DNA from: Streptomyces phaeofaciens | GTDB lineage: Bacteria; Actinomycetota; Actinomycetes; Streptomycetales; Streptomycetaceae | Direction of reading: 5' to 3' | NCBI RefSeq assembly: GCF_014648915.1 | Contig: NZ_BMSA01000021.1 | Coordinates: 124,001-188,000 of the forward strand | DNA length: 64,000 nucleotides | Shown: positions 42,382-51,177 of the stretch, one piece after another | How the letters are laid out: the number at the start of each line of letters is the position of its first letter | Numbering within the stretch: position 1 is the stretch's first letter | The notes under the pieces: generated by a model | Seen by the model: the letters and a program-made list of their open reading frames with translations, nothing else | Told to the model about the DNA's origin: nothing | The model's database searches: none | Program-made: the position numbers and the translations under genes

Positions 42382-43553
42382 GGGGTCGCCTCAAGGGCTT
42401 CCTCGATCAGTTCGACCGCCGTTCTCGCTCCTCCCGCGTAGGACAGCTCCGAGCGCAGGGCGGAGACCCCGGCGCGGATCTCCGGCGCCGACGTCACCCG
42501 CCGGACCGCCGCGCGCAGCTCCTCGGGGCCGGCCTGTTCGCGGGGGAGGTGGATGCCGAGGCGCAGCTCCTCGATCTGGCGGGCGTTCACGCGCTGCTCG
42601 GCCATCTGCGGGACCGCCACCATCGGGACGCCGTGGTGGACGGCCTCCATGGTGCCGCCCATCCCCGCGTGGGTGACGAACGCCCGCGCGTGCGCGAGCA
42701 CGGCGAGCTGCGGGACGTGCTCGTGCACCTCGACATGGGAGGGGAGCGGGCCGAGCTGGTCCGGGGGGACGCCGGGGCCCACGGACATCACCACATGGTG
42801 GTCGCCGTCCGCGAACGCCTCCACGCACGCGCGGTAGAAGTCCGGCCGGCGCGTGAACTGGGAGCCCAGCGAGATCAGCAGGACGCGGGAATCCGGGTAC
42901 GGCGGGCGCCAGGTGCCCTGGTAGGAGCGGTCGTCCAGGGCCGGGCCGACGTAGGCGACGCGGCGGGCCGCCACCGTCTCCGGGCGGCGCTGGAAGGTGC
43001 GGGGCAGGGTGGCGACGGCGTACGGGGCGGCCTCGATCTCGTGGATGCGGGAGCTGTCCAGGCCGCGCTGTGCGAAGGCGGCGGCGAGGTCGGCGTAGCC
43101 GGGGAGCGCGGAGAGGCCGGGGGCGCCGTCGAAGAGTTCCGGGACGATGTCGTCGTAGAACAGATGGGTGGGGGAGAAGAGGACCGTGGGGATCCGCCAC
43201 TGTGCGCCGAGGACGAGGCCCGCGAAGCCGTAGACGTCGTAGAGGATCAGGTCCGGGCGGTCGGCGGCGTAGGCGCGGGTGAGCGCCGGGAGGGAGCCCA
43301 GGGAGGCGTGGACGGCCAGGGCGAAGCCCTCGGCCAGGCGCTCCGGCGGTTCCGTACCGTCTCCCCGGTCCACCGGGTAGACCACCGGTTCCGCGCCCGC
43401 GGCCTTCACCTGGTGCACGAAGTCCTCGGTGATGGCGTACGTGACCCGGTGGCCCCGCCGCACCAGTTCCTCGACCACCCCCAGGGTCGGGTTGACGTGC
43501 CCGTGCATCGGCAGGTTGACGACGGCGATGTGAGCGGGTCTCGTGCCAGACAC
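42378..43553 (-). CDS. Macrolide-type (MGT family) glycosyltransferase
   Basis: Using the GTG at 43553 the protein has 391 residues, the usual MGT length. The N-terminal acceptor domain begins 'HIAVVNLPMHGHVNPTLGVVEEL'. The C-terminal GT-B donor domain has the nucleotide-sugar motif 'FVTHAGMGGTMEAVHHGVP' and 'VPQMAEQRVNARQIEEL'. OleD- and MgtA-like enzymes glycosylate macrolides, flavonoids and other small molecules, often for self-protection. It is co-transcribed with the thioesterase (4-base overlap) and divergent from the WS/DGAT gene. Confidence 0.9.
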   Translation of the reverse strand: MSGTRPAHIAVVNLPMHGHVNPTLGVVEELVRRGHRVTYAITEDFVHQVKAAGAEPVVYPVDRGDGTEPPERLAEGFALAVHASLGSLPALTRAYAADRPDLILYDVYGFAGLVLGAQWRIPTVLFSPTHLFYDDIVPELFDGAPGLSALPGYADLAAAFAQRGLDSSRIHEIEAAPYAVATLPRTFQRRPETVAARRVAYVGPALDDRSYQGTWRPPYPDSRVLLISLGSQFTRRPDFYRACVEAFADGDHHVVMSVGPGVPPDQLGPLPSHVEVHEHVPQLAVLAHARAFVTHAGMGGTMEAVHHGVPMVAVPQMAEQRVNARQIEELRLGIHLPREQAGPEELRAAVRRVTSAPEIRAGVSALRSELSYAGGARTAVELIEEALEATP

Positions 43554-43744
43554 GTTGCGTATGTCCTGTCCTGTGTGGGGCGTTGGAGTGCGCGGTTCTG
43601 CACAACGACCCGCCGGACCGGTCCGTGACCCTCCCACGCCGAAAGGTCATCCCATCGGGGAGGGCTCGAACGCGGTCCGTTGACAGCGTGACCGGCGGTG
43701 GCACCGGGCCGTTGGGGTACCGGATCCCACGACAGGAGCAGCCC

Positions 43745-44992
43745 ATGCCCGGATCGCAACTGCCCTTCATGGAGGAGGGCATGGCCCGCTGGCCGTTCGG
43801 CCCGCCCAACGCCGGGATCGCCCTGGACTTCACGGGTACTCCGCCCACCCCGGGCGAACTGCGGAATCTGGTGACCGAGCGCTGGGCGGACGTGCCCCGG
43901 CTCGCGCAGCGGCTGGTCCGCGACGGGCGGGGCGCGCGCCGGCACCGCTGGCTGCCGGTGGACGGCCACGACCCGGCGGAGCGGATCCGCCGCGAGGACG
44001 TCACCCTGCGCGAGGCGGTGCGCGCGTGGTTCCACACGCCCTTCCCGGACGGCCCGCCGCCCTGGCACCTCCATCTGCTGCGCGGTGCGGCGGAGGGCGA
44101 CTTCACCCTGCTGTTCCGTATGCACCACAGCCTCCTCGACGGCCGCTCCCTGACCACGCTGCTGCGCGCCCTCCTCGACGGTGCGCCGCCCGTGGACGTC
44201 CCCGCGTCCCTGGATCCCGGCGCGCTGCGGCGGACGGCCGTCGGCGGACCGGGCATGCTCGCCGTCGGGCTGCCGGTGCCGCTGCCCGGCAAGGGCGAGC
44301 GCAGGCCGGCGTACACCGTCGTACGGCTGCCCCATGAGGAGGTGCGGGCGGCGCGCCGGGCCGGGGGCGGGCGGGCGGTGACCACCAACGAGGTGTTCCT
44401 GGCCGCCGTCTCGGGTGTCCTGCGGTCCTGTCTGCTGACCGCGGCGGACGCCGGGACGGACCCCTCCGGCCGGGTCTGGCTCTCCGTCCCCGTCGACGGA
44501 CGTCCGCCCGGCCACGACGACTTCCTCGGCAACGCCTTCATGAACGTCCGTGTCCCCGCCCCCGTGACGCTGGCGGACCCGGCGGCCCGGCTCGCCGCCT
44601 GCACCGGACTGCTGACCACCGTGACCCGGCGCCGCAACCCGGCCGAGCGGCTGGTCGAGGGCGCCTTCTCGGCCCTTCCGGCCGCCGGCCAGGCCCTGGC
44701 CCGGGGGCGTCTCTTCGCCGCCGAGTACGCCCCCGCCGCCTGTTCCTACGTCCATCTGCGCGAGACCGGCCGGACGCTCGCCGGGCGCCGGCTGCGCAGC
44801 ATCAGCCTCGTGCCCATGATCCCGCCGGCCGACACGGTCACCTTCGCCCTGGGCGCCTGCGCGGGCGGCCACACCCTGAGCGTCACCACCAACTCGGGCG
44901 ACGAGGACGCCGAACTGCTGGCGGAGGCGTTCCTCCACGAACTGGGCTCGCTCGGGCGGGCCGGCGGCGGGTGCTACGTTCCGGGTCCATGA
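43745..44992 (+). CDS. WS/DGAT-type acyltransferase
   Basis: The 415-residue protein has an ATG with AGGAG upstream. The condensation-type active site is 'HHSLLDG' (H127, H128, D132), as in wax-ester synthase/diacylglycerol acyltransferases. Later blocks are 'LSVPVDGRPPGHDDFLGNAFMN' (a PLG-like region without the usual motif) and 'ISLVPMIPPADTVTFALGAC'. It is shorter than the ~450 residues of typical enzymes. It probably esterifies an alcohol with an acyl-CoA. It overlaps the cupin-like gene by ATGA. Confidence 0.8.
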   Translation: MPGSQLPFMEEGMARWPFGPPNAGIALDFTGTPPTPGELRNLVTERWADVPRLAQRLVRDGRGARRHRWLPVDGHDPAERIRREDVTLREAVRAWFHTPFPDGPPPWHLHLLRGAAEGDFTLLFRMHHSLLDGRSLTTLLRALLDGAPPVDVPASLDPGALRRTAVGGPGMLAVGLPVPLPGKGERRPAYTVVRLPHEEVRAARRAGGGRAVTTNEVFLAAVSGVLRSCLLTAADAGTDPSGRVWLSVPVDGRPPGHDDFLGNAFMNVRVPAPVTLADPAARLAACTGLLTTVTRRRNPAERLVEGAFSALPAAGQALARGRLFAAEYAPAACSYVHLRETGRTLAGRRLRSISLVPMIPPADTVTFALGACAGGHTLSVTTNSGDEDAELLAEAFLHELGSLGRAGGGCYVPGP

Positions 44993-45366
44993 GCGACACG
45001 GTGTACATCGGCAACGCGGGCAAGGACGCGGCCCTGGACCGGGGTTGGCTGCTCGGCCACTTCAAGGACCCGGCCGATCCCCGGCACAGCGAGGACGTCG
45101 AGATCAAGTGGGGCGTCCATCCACGCGGTGACGAGCGCGCCGAGTGGGTGACCGGCGAGGAACGCACCGCCCTGCTGGTCCTCGTCAGCGGGCGCTTCCG
45201 GGTGGAGCTGCCCGGACGCAGCGTCGTCCTGGCCGAGCAGGGCGACTACGTGGTGTGGGGCCGGGGCGTCGACCACTCCTGGTACGCGGAGGATGAGTCC
45301 GTCGTCCTGACGGTCCGCTGGCCGTCGGTCTCCGGGTACCGCGCGGGGGCCGACACCCGCCCGTAG
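44989..45366 (+). CDS. Cupin-like protein
   Basis: The 125-residue protein shows a cupin barrel: 'WGVHPRGDERAEWVTGEERTALLVLVSGRF', 'VVLAEQGDYVVWGRGVDHSW' and 'SVVLTVRWPS'. A His and acidic residues that could bind a metal are present, though the classic two-histidine motif is incomplete. It is coupled to the WS/DGAT gene; its role is unknown. Confidence 0.75.
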   Translation: MSDTVYIGNAGKDAALDRGWLLGHFKDPADPRHSEDVEIKWGVHPRGDERAEWVTGEERTALLVLVSGRFRVELPGRSVVLAEQGDYVVWGRGVDHSWYAEDESVVLTVRWPSVSGYRAGADTRP

Positions 45367-45400
45367 CACCCCCTGTCCACGCGCCCCCTCGTCGAGGGGC

Positions 45401-45439
45401 CCGGCCCCGCTCCCCTTCGTCGGCGGAGAGCGGGGCCGG
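45401..45439. terminator. Bidirectional hairpin terminator
   Basis: A perfect 12-bp stem, CCGGCCCCGCTC (45401-45412), pairs with 45428-45439 around a 15-base loop. It lies between the convergent cupin-like and Ohr genes and ends 2 bases before the Ohr stop codon. Confidence 0.75.
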
Positions 45440-45441
45440 TG

Positions 45442-45870
45442 TCACAGCCTGGTGCCGTTGACCACCAGGGCCACGTCGATGTTGTCGCGCGTGGCCCGGG
45501 AGTACGGGCAGACCTGGTGGGCCGTCCTGGCCAGTTCGGCCGCCTGCGCGTCGGCGATCGAGGGAAGCGAGATCCGCAGCTCGACGCCGAGCGTGAAGCG
45601 GCCGCCGTCGACCGGGATCAGCGAGACCGACGAGTCGATCTCCGCGTCGTCGGCCGTGAGGCCGCCGCGCTGCCCGATCAGGGCGAGCGTCGTACCGAAG
45701 CAGGCCGCGTACCCGATCGCGAAGAGCTGCTCGGGGTTCGAGCCCTCACCGTCCCCGCCCAACTCCTTGGGCTGCCGCAGGTCCAGATCCAGCCGTCCGT
45801 CGGACGTGCGGCCGCGGCCGTTCCTGCCGCCGTCGACGTGTGCCTGCGCCGTGTAGAGCGCCTTGGACAT
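45442..45870 (-). CDS. ohr: Organic hydroperoxide resistance protein (OsmC/Ohr)
   Basis: The 142-residue protein has the two redox cysteines of Ohr, C57 in 'YAACFGTTL' and C121 in 'HQVCPYSRAT', plus the N-terminal 'YTAQAHVDGGRNGR' block and the end 'VNGTRL'. It reduces organic peroxides in the cytosol using a dihydrolipoyl-type reductant. No MarR/OhrR regulator gene is adjacent, although the upstream region is unusually AT-rich and holds an inverted repeat. Confidence 0.95.
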   Translation of the reverse strand: MSKALYTAQAHVDGGRNGRGRTSDGRLDLDLRQPKELGGDGEGSNPEQLFAIGYAACFGTTLALIGQRGGLTADDAEIDSSVSLIPVDGGRFTLGVELRISLPSIADAQAAELARTAHQVCPYSRATRDNIDVALVVNGTRL

Positions 45871-45909
45871 CCTGAACTCCTTTGCTAGCTACCGTAATTC
45901 GAACCTTCC

Positions 45910-45927
45910 ACTTCAAAAACAAGAAGT
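45910..45927. promoter_or_regulatory. Candidate operator upstream of ohr
   Basis: ACTTC (45910-45914) and GAAGT (45923-45927) form an inverted repeat around 8 A-rich bases, within an AT-rich patch (45885-45935) that stands out from the surrounding GC. It lies between ohr and the divergent oxidoreductase gene. Binding by an OhrR-type MarR protein is a guess from position. Confidence 0.35.
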
Positions 45928-45969
45928 CAAGCGCTAGGGTCGGGAGCCTCACGACGGCCGGGAGGGACG

Positions 45970-46917
45970 TTGGGGAAGCTGGAGGTCGGCTACCTGCTGC
46001 CGACACGCGATCAGTCCGTTCGGGGTGAGCACGACCCGGGGAAACTCGCCGTCCAGGCACGGCGTGCGGAGGAACTGGGCCTGGACTCGGTCTGGGCCGG
46101 CGACAGTCCCGTGACCCGGCCGCGCGCGGACCCCCTGCTGCTGTTGGCCGCCGTGGCCCGGGCCACCGAACGGGTCGCGCTCGGCACGGCGGTACTCCTG
46201 CCGGCGCTGCGCCACCCGATCCTGCTGGCGCACCAGCTCGCCACCCTCGACCGGCTGTCGGACGGACGGCTGATCGCGGGCATGGGCGGCGGGTTCCCCA
46301 ACCCGGCCACCCGGGCCCAGTTCACGTCGATCGGCATCGGATTCGCGCGCCGCACCAGCCGCCTGGAGGAGTCGATCGACGTCATGCGACGGCTCTGGTC
46401 GGGAAGGACGGTGTCCCACCGGGGCGAGCACTTCGCCTTCGAGGACGTGCGGATCGCGCCCCCGCCGTCCCGCCCGGGAGGGCCACCCGTCTGGCTCGCC
46501 GGAAGCGGCGCACCGGCGCTGCGGCGCGTGGCCCGCCTCGCCGACGGCTGGCTCCCCTACCCGCCCGAGGCGACGACGTACGCGGAGGAACACCGGCTCG
46601 TCGAGCGGGCGGCCGCACCCCGCCCGGTCACCCCAGCCCTGTACGCGACGCTCTGCCTGGACCGGGACCCGCACACGGCGCACCGGCGCCTGCGGGCGAG
46701 CGTCGAGCGCTACTACGACGCGCCGTTCGACCTCGTCGCGCCGATCCAGGCCATGTTCGCCGGCACCGCACGCCAGGCCGCCGACTGGCTGGCCGGCTAC
46801 GCCGCGGCCGGCGCCCGCCATCTCGTGATCCGCCTGGCGACCGACGACCACGAGGCGGGCCTGGAGGAATTCGCCGACCAGGTCCTGCCCCTGCTGCGCG
46901 AGGAGCGGCACCCATGA
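45970..46917 (+). CDS. LLM-class flavin/F420-dependent oxidoreductase
   Basis: The 315-residue protein starts at a TTG with GGAGGG 4 bases upstream. Luciferase-like barrel motifs are seen: 'AEELGLDSVWAGDSP', 'RVALGTAVLLPALRHPILLAHQLATLDRLSDGR' and 'PPVWLAGSGAPALRRVARLADGW'. Enzymes of this class use FMNH2 or F420H2. The substrate is unknown. It is coupled to the downstream hydrolase (ATGA overlap). Confidence 0.88.
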   Translation: MGKLEVGYLLPTRDQSVRGEHDPGKLAVQARRAEELGLDSVWAGDSPVTRPRADPLLLLAAVARATERVALGTAVLLPALRHPILLAHQLATLDRLSDGRLIAGMGGGFPNPATRAQFTSIGIGFARRTSRLEESIDVMRRLWSGRTVSHRGEHFAFEDVRIAPPPSRPGGPPVWLAGSGAPALRRVARLADGWLPYPPEATTYAEEHRLVERAAAPRPVTPALYATLCLDRDPHTAHRRLRASVERYYDAPFDLVAPIQAMFAGTARQAADWLAGYAAAGARHLVIRLATDDHEAGLEEFADQVLPLLREERHP

Positions 46918-47612
46918 CCACGTTCGTACTCGTCCCCGGGGCCTGGCACGGCCCATGGGCCTGGGACCGGCTCGTGCCGCTGCTGCACGCCTTTGGGGCG
47001 CGCACGCTCACCCCGGACCTGGCCACCGCCGGGGACCGCGGCCTCCACGACGACGCCAGGACGGTCGTCGCCGCCCTCGACACCGTCCCGGAAGAGGAGG
47101 AGCTCGTCCTGGTCGGACACAGTTACGCGGGCCTGGTCGTCCGGGAGGCGGCCGACCAGCGGCCCGACGCCGTCAACCACATCGTCCTCGTGGACGGATG
47201 GGCCGGGCCCGACGGCGCAGGCCTGTTCGGCCTGGCCCCCGCCGCCCTCGTCGACGCGGCCCGCACGGCCGCCGGGGCGTTCGGGGACGGACGACGGATC
47301 CCGGCCCCACCCCCGGCGGCGTTCGGTGTCGTGGACTCCGACGACGCGGCCTGGCTCGCCGCGCGCCTGCTCCCCCAGCCGCTGCGCACGTTCACCGAGC
47401 GCACCCGCCTGACCGGGGCCGTCGACCGGATTCCCGGAACGGCCGTCCACTGCACGCCGCAGACCTACCCGTTCGACCGGCTCGGCGAGGCCGTCGGATA
47501 CCGGACGCACCCGCTGGACGGCCCGCACGACGTGATGCTCACCCGGCCCGAGCCGCTCGCCCGGCTGCTCATGGAGGCTTCATCGTTCAAGAAGGGGAAG
47601 CGCCGAGTCTAA
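46914..47612 (+). CDS. Alpha/beta hydrolase
   Basis: The 232-residue protein begins 'TTFVLVPGAWHGPWAWDRLVPLL' (oxyanion-hole region). It has the nucleophile elbow 'GHSYAG' with S70 and a C-terminal catalytic His in 'LDGPHDVML'. This is the EstC/methylesterase-like branch of small hydrolases. It probably works with the overlapping oxidoreductase; the HxlR regulator directly downstream may control both. Confidence 0.88.
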   Translation: MTTFVLVPGAWHGPWAWDRLVPLLHAFGARTLTPDLATAGDRGLHDDARTVVAALDTVPEEEELVLVGHSYAGLVVREAADQRPDAVNHIVLVDGWAGPDGAGLFGLAPAALVDAARTAAGAFGDGRRIPAPPPAAFGVVDSDDAAWLAARLLPQPLRTFTERTRLTGAVDRIPGTAVHCTPQTYPFDRLGEAVGYRTHPLDGPHDVMLTRPEPLARLLMEASSFKKGKRRV

Positions 47613-47621
47613 AGTGATGAA

Positions 47622-48332
47622 GTGGAACAGCGAACGTACAACCAGTACTGCGCCACCGCGCGCACCCTCGACCTCGTCGGCGAGCGCTGGACGCTGCTGC
47701 TGATCCGCGAGCTGCTGACCGGGCCCAAGCGCTTCGGCGACCTTCAGACGAGCCTGCGGGGCCTCGGCACCGGGCTGCTGGCCGCCCGCCTGAAGCATCT
47801 GGAACGCGAGGGGCTGGCGCACAAGATCACGCTTCCCCCGCCCGCCCGGACCCCCGCCTACGCCCTCACCGAGGCCGGCGAGGAACTCGGACCGGCGATC
47901 CTGGAGCTGGCCCGGTGGGGACTGAAGTGGGCGATGGGCGCACCGCGCGAGACCGAGATCTTCCACCCGGGCTGGGCCGTGCTCGGCCTGCGGGCCTGCT
48001 TCGAGCCGGAGGCCGCCGCGGGACTCCGCGCGGTGTACGAGTTCCGCATCGACGACGAGATCTTCCACGCCCGGATCGACGACGGCACGGTCGAGGCGCT
48101 GCACGGACCGGCCCAGCACCCGGACGCGACCGTCACGATCGGCACGGAGGCGTTCCTCGGCCTGACCGGGCAGGGCCTCACCTGGGCCGAGGCGATCGAG
48201 ACCGGTGCCGCGTCGGCGTCCGGCGACGGCGAGGCGCTGCGCAGGCTGGGAGGCCTGTTCCGGTTGCCGCCCCCGCGCGCCCGGACGGCGGACGGGGCGG
48301 GGGAGCAGGCGGCGGCTCGGGCCTCGTCCTGA
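47622..48332 (+). CDS. HxlR-family regulator with SCP2-like C-terminal domain
   Basis: The 236-residue protein starts at a GTG 10 bases after the previous gene, with no clear ribosome-binding site. Residues ~8-105 are an HxlR winged helix ('LDLVGERWTLLLIRELLTGPKRFGDL', 'LKHLEREGLAHKITLP'). Residues ~125-215 resemble a sterol-carrier-like domain ('HARIDDGTVEALHGPAQHPDATVTIG'), which may bind a hydrophobic ligand. It is likely a repressor or sensor for the oxidoreductase-hydrolase pair. Confidence 0.88.
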   Translation: MEQRTYNQYCATARTLDLVGERWTLLLIRELLTGPKRFGDLQTSLRGLGTGLLAARLKHLEREGLAHKITLPPPARTPAYALTEAGEELGPAILELARWGLKWAMGAPRETEIFHPGWAVLGLRACFEPEAAAGLRAVYEFRIDDEIFHARIDDGTVEALHGPAQHPDATVTIGTEAFLGLTGQGLTWAEAIETGAASASGDGEALRRLGGLFRLPPPRARTADGAGEQAAARASS

Positions 48333-48462
48333 TCACGCCGCTGGTTCATACACGGGGACGATCGTGTAGCTGAAAGGGCGGTGACGGGCCCTGATCGGGT
48401 CGCCCGCCCGTCATTTTCCCCCGCTTGTTTATCCATGTGAACAGAAATCAAGTACGAGTCTC

Positions 48463-48513
48463 TTGACCCGCCCAGGCGGAGCCCCCTAGCTTCCCGGGGG
48501 AGAAAGCGCTTTC
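48463..48513 (+). promoter_or_regulatory. Promoter and LacI-type operator of the pectate lyase gene
   Basis: TTGACC (48463-48468) and TAGCTT (48487-48492), 18 bases apart, look like a housekeeping promoter. Directly at the predicted start site lies the perfect palindrome GAAAGCGCTTTC (48502-48513), typical of LacI-family sugar regulators. Binding there would block initiation. No LacI gene is adjacent. Confidence 0.65.
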
Positions 48514-48560
48514 CAAGCTCTGGCAGACGCCCCGCACCGTCCTGGAGATGGAGAACCACG

Positions 48561-50138
48561 ATGCTTCTGAGACCCGCCGTCGCGAGCGCCGGCCTGCTGG
48601 CAGGCGCCCTCGTCGCCCTGACCGGCACCACGGCCGAGGCTGCGACCGTCCGCTACGAGGCCGAGGCCTCGCCCGCGGTCTGCACCGGCACCATCGACTC
48701 CGACTGGACCGGCTACTCCGGCACCGGATTCTGCAACGGCACCAACTCCACCGGCGGATACGCCCAGTTCACCGTGAACGCGGCCACCGCCGGCACGGCC
48801 GCACTGAACGTCCGCTTCGCCAACGGCACCACGACCGCCCGTCCGGCCTCCCTCGTCGTCAACGGTACGACCGTGCAGACGCCGTCCTTCGAGGCCACCG
48901 GCGCCTGGTCGACCTGGGTCACCAAGACGCTCACCGTGTCGCTCAACGCGGGCAGCAACACCGTCCGGCTCAACCCCACCACGGCCGAGGGCCTGCCCAA
49001 CGTCGACTACGCCGAGGCGACGACCACCGACGGCACCACACCCCCCGCCGGCGGAGCGATCTACGTGTCGCCCAGCGGCACCGACAGCGCGGCCGGCACC
49101 TCCTCCGCCCCGACCACCCTCACCTCGGCGATCGGCCGGGTCACCGCGGGCGGCACGATCTACCTGCGGGGCGGGACGTACAACCACACGTCGACGATCA
49201 CCATCCCGCAGACGAACAACGGGACTTCCTCCGCCCGGACCACCCTGTCCGCCTACCCCGGCGAGACCCCGGTCCTCAACTTCTCGGCACAGAGCGAGAG
49301 TTCCTCCAACCGGGGACTCCAGCTCTTCGGCTCGTACTGGCGCGTCCTCGGCGTCGTCGTCGAACGCGCCGGTGACAACGGCATCTACGTCGGCGGCAGT
49401 CACAACATCATCGAGCGCACGATCACCCGCTACAACCGGGACACCGGGCTCCAGCTGGGCCGGATCGCCTCCTCCACGGCCACCGCCGACTGGCCCTCCG
49501 ACAACCTGATCCTGAGCGCCGAGTCGCACGACAACGCCGACTCCGACGGCGAGGACGCGGACGGCTTCGCCGCGAAGCTCACCACCGGCACCGGGAACGT
49601 CTTCCGGTACGCGGTGTCGCACAACAACATCGACGACGGCTGGGACCTCTACACCAAGACCGACACCGGCGCGATCGGCCCGGTCACCATCGAGGACTCC
49701 CTCTCCTACGACAACGGCACCCTCTCCGACGGCACCGTGAACTCCAACGGCGACCGCAACGGCTACAAGCTCGGCGGCGACGACATCGCCGTCAACCACG
49801 TGGTGCGGCGCAGCATCGCCTTCCACAACGGCAAGCACGGGTTCACGTACAACAGCAACCCGGGCTCCATGGCCGTCTCGAACAACCTGAGCATCGACAA
49901 CGCGCAGCGCAACTACTCGTGGGACGCGGGGACCTCGGTGTTCCGGACCAACACGTCCTGCCGGTTCTCCGTGAGCGGGTCGAACGACAAGACCATCGGT
50001 GACGCCGACAGCACCAACCAGTTCTGGACCGGCTCCAACGGCTCCCGGTGCGCCGCGTACTCCGGTGCCCTGGGCTGGTCGTTCGCCTCGGACGGCCGCC
50101 TGGTGGTGACCCTCGGGGGCAGCCGGGTCACGCTGTAG
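48561..50138 (+). CDS. Secreted pectate lyase, PL9-like, with N-terminal CBM
   Basis: The 525-residue protein has a signal peptide ('ASAGLLAGALVALTGTTAEA'). A CBM6/35-type beta-sandwich follows (~28-150: 'VRYEAEASPAVCTGT', 'YAQFTVNAATAGTAALNVRFANG'). A right-handed beta-helix (~165-520) includes 'AIYVSPSGTDSAAGTSSAPT' and the PL9 region 'GEDADGFAAKLTTGTGNVFR' and 'NNIDDGWDLYTKTDTG'. It should cleave polygalacturonate outside the cell by Ca2+-dependent beta-elimination. An operator-bearing promoter lies upstream and a terminator immediately downstream, so it is a single transcription unit. Confidence 0.92.
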   Translation: MLLRPAVASAGLLAGALVALTGTTAEAATVRYEAEASPAVCTGTIDSDWTGYSGTGFCNGTNSTGGYAQFTVNAATAGTAALNVRFANGTTTARPASLVVNGTTVQTPSFEATGAWSTWVTKTLTVSLNAGSNTVRLNPTTAEGLPNVDYAEATTTDGTTPPAGGAIYVSPSGTDSAAGTSSAPTTLTSAIGRVTAGGTIYLRGGTYNHTSTITIPQTNNGTSSARTTLSAYPGETPVLNFSAQSESSSNRGLQLFGSYWRVLGVVVERAGDNGIYVGGSHNIIERTITRYNRDTGLQLGRIASSTATADWPSDNLILSAESHDNADSDGEDADGFAAKLTTGTGNVFRYAVSHNNIDDGWDLYTKTDTGAIGPVTIEDSLSYDNGTLSDGTVNSNGDRNGYKLGGDDIAVNHVVRRSIAFHNGKHGFTYNSNPGSMAVSNNLSIDNAQRNYSWDAGTSVFRTNTSCRFSVSGSNDKTIGDADSTNQFWTGSNGSRCAAYSGALGWSFASDGRLVVTLGGSRVTL

Positions 50139-50148
50139 GAAGACCGGT

Positions 50149-50190
50149 TCGCCTCCCCGGCGGGGTCTTCGACTCCCGCCGGGGAGGCGA
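50149..50190. terminator. Bidirectional hairpin terminator
   Basis: A perfect 16-bp stem, TCGCCTCCCCGGCGGG (50149-50164), pairs with 50175-50190 around a 10-base loop. It lies between the convergent pectate lyase and PemK-like genes. Confidence 0.85.
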
Positions 50191-50219
50191 CGGCGCACCG
50201 GGGCGCGACCGGTGTGATG

Positions 50220-51002
50220 TCACGCCGAGGAGCGCTCGGCCCGCAGCCGGGCGATCCGGTCGCGGACCCGGCGGACCCCGGTCAGGACCAGGTGGCGGAC
50301 GTCCCGCTCCGGATAGCCGGCCCGGATCTGCCGCCAGGTGGAGCGCGGGCACGGCCCCTGCGGGACGTTCTTGAGGAACTTCCCGTACGGCACCTCGCGC
50401 GGCACCGGCCCCAGCTCCATCCAGTGGTCCTTGCCGGAGCGGACGTCCCAGCGGCCGTTGGGGATCCGGACGAATCCGGACCGGCCGTCCTTGTTCTGCG
50501 AGGTGATCTGGAGGACCCGGGCGTGTCCCGGACCGCGGCCGACGACCACGCAGTAGTGCCGGTCCTCCTCGTCCCGCTCCCGGAACGGCACCATCGCGAG
50601 CCAGACCTCGCCGGGCAGCGGGCGGCCGCGTTCCCAGCGGCGCAGCAGTCGCCGGAAGACGAGGGCGGTCCCGCCCGCCGTCAGGCTCTCGGCGGAGGCC
50701 AGCAGGCTCCAGTTGTCGGTGCCCGTCTTCTGCCGCAGCCACAGGGCCTCGGCGACACAGAGCACGACGAGCAGCGCCCCCCGTCCGACGGTCGCCCACC
50801 CTTGCCCCGCCCGGCGGCGGCCCGCGGACCACACGACCACCGTCGCGGTCAGCAGGGAGATCAGGGCCAGCAGCGCGCTCTCGCCGACCCCGAGTTCCTG
50901 CGGGGGTGTCTGCGCCGCCAGCAGGTCGTGCATCCAGACCGGGAGGACCAGGAACTCGCCGACGAGGACGAGGAACAGCAGCACAGCCAGACAGCCGAGC
51001 AC
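50220..51002 (-). CDS. Membrane-anchored PemK/MazF-like protein
   Basis: The 260-residue protein has four N-terminal membrane helices within the first ~110 residues ('MLGCLAVLLFLVLVGEFLVLPVW', 'LLALISLLTATVVVWSAG', 'GALLVVLCVAEALWL', 'SLTAGGTALVFRRLL'). A soluble PemK/MazF-like domain follows: 'GEVWLAMVPFRERDEEDRHYCVVVG', 'VLQITSQNK' and 'VRIPNGRWDVRSGKDHWMELG'. Domains of this fold are usually free mRNA endonuclease toxins with an antitoxin gene beside them; here it is membrane-tethered and has no antitoxin partner. It may have lost nuclease activity or act locally. Confidence 0.78.
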   Translation of the reverse strand: MLGCLAVLLFLVLVGEFLVLPVWMHDLLAAQTPPQELGVGESALLALISLLTATVVVWSAGRRRAGQGWATVGRGALLVVLCVAEALWLRQKTGTDNWSLLASAESLTAGGTALVFRRLLRRWERGRPLPGEVWLAMVPFRERDEEDRHYCVVVGRGPGHARVLQITSQNKDGRSGFVRIPNGRWDVRSGKDHWMELGPVPREVPYGKFLKNVPQGPCPRSTWRQIRAGYPERDVRHLVLTGVRRVRDRIARLRAERSSA

Positions 51003-51177
51003 GGACCCCCCAGAACAAAGGTGCGACGCGCGGGCGACGCCGACGCACGGGTGCCGACGCGCGGTGACGGCGTCTGCCCGGACCGTACCGACGGACGGGA
51101 ACGGCTCACATCGGTAGAACTACGTAACCGCCTACGGGTTCCGGTGCGGGCCGGGCGGGCCGGCCGCGGCGCACCGC

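Noticed and set aside
43554-43744. Search for an operator in the divergent glycosyltransferase/WS-DGAT spacer
   Set aside because: No convincing inverted repeat or promoter boxes could be picked out by eye.
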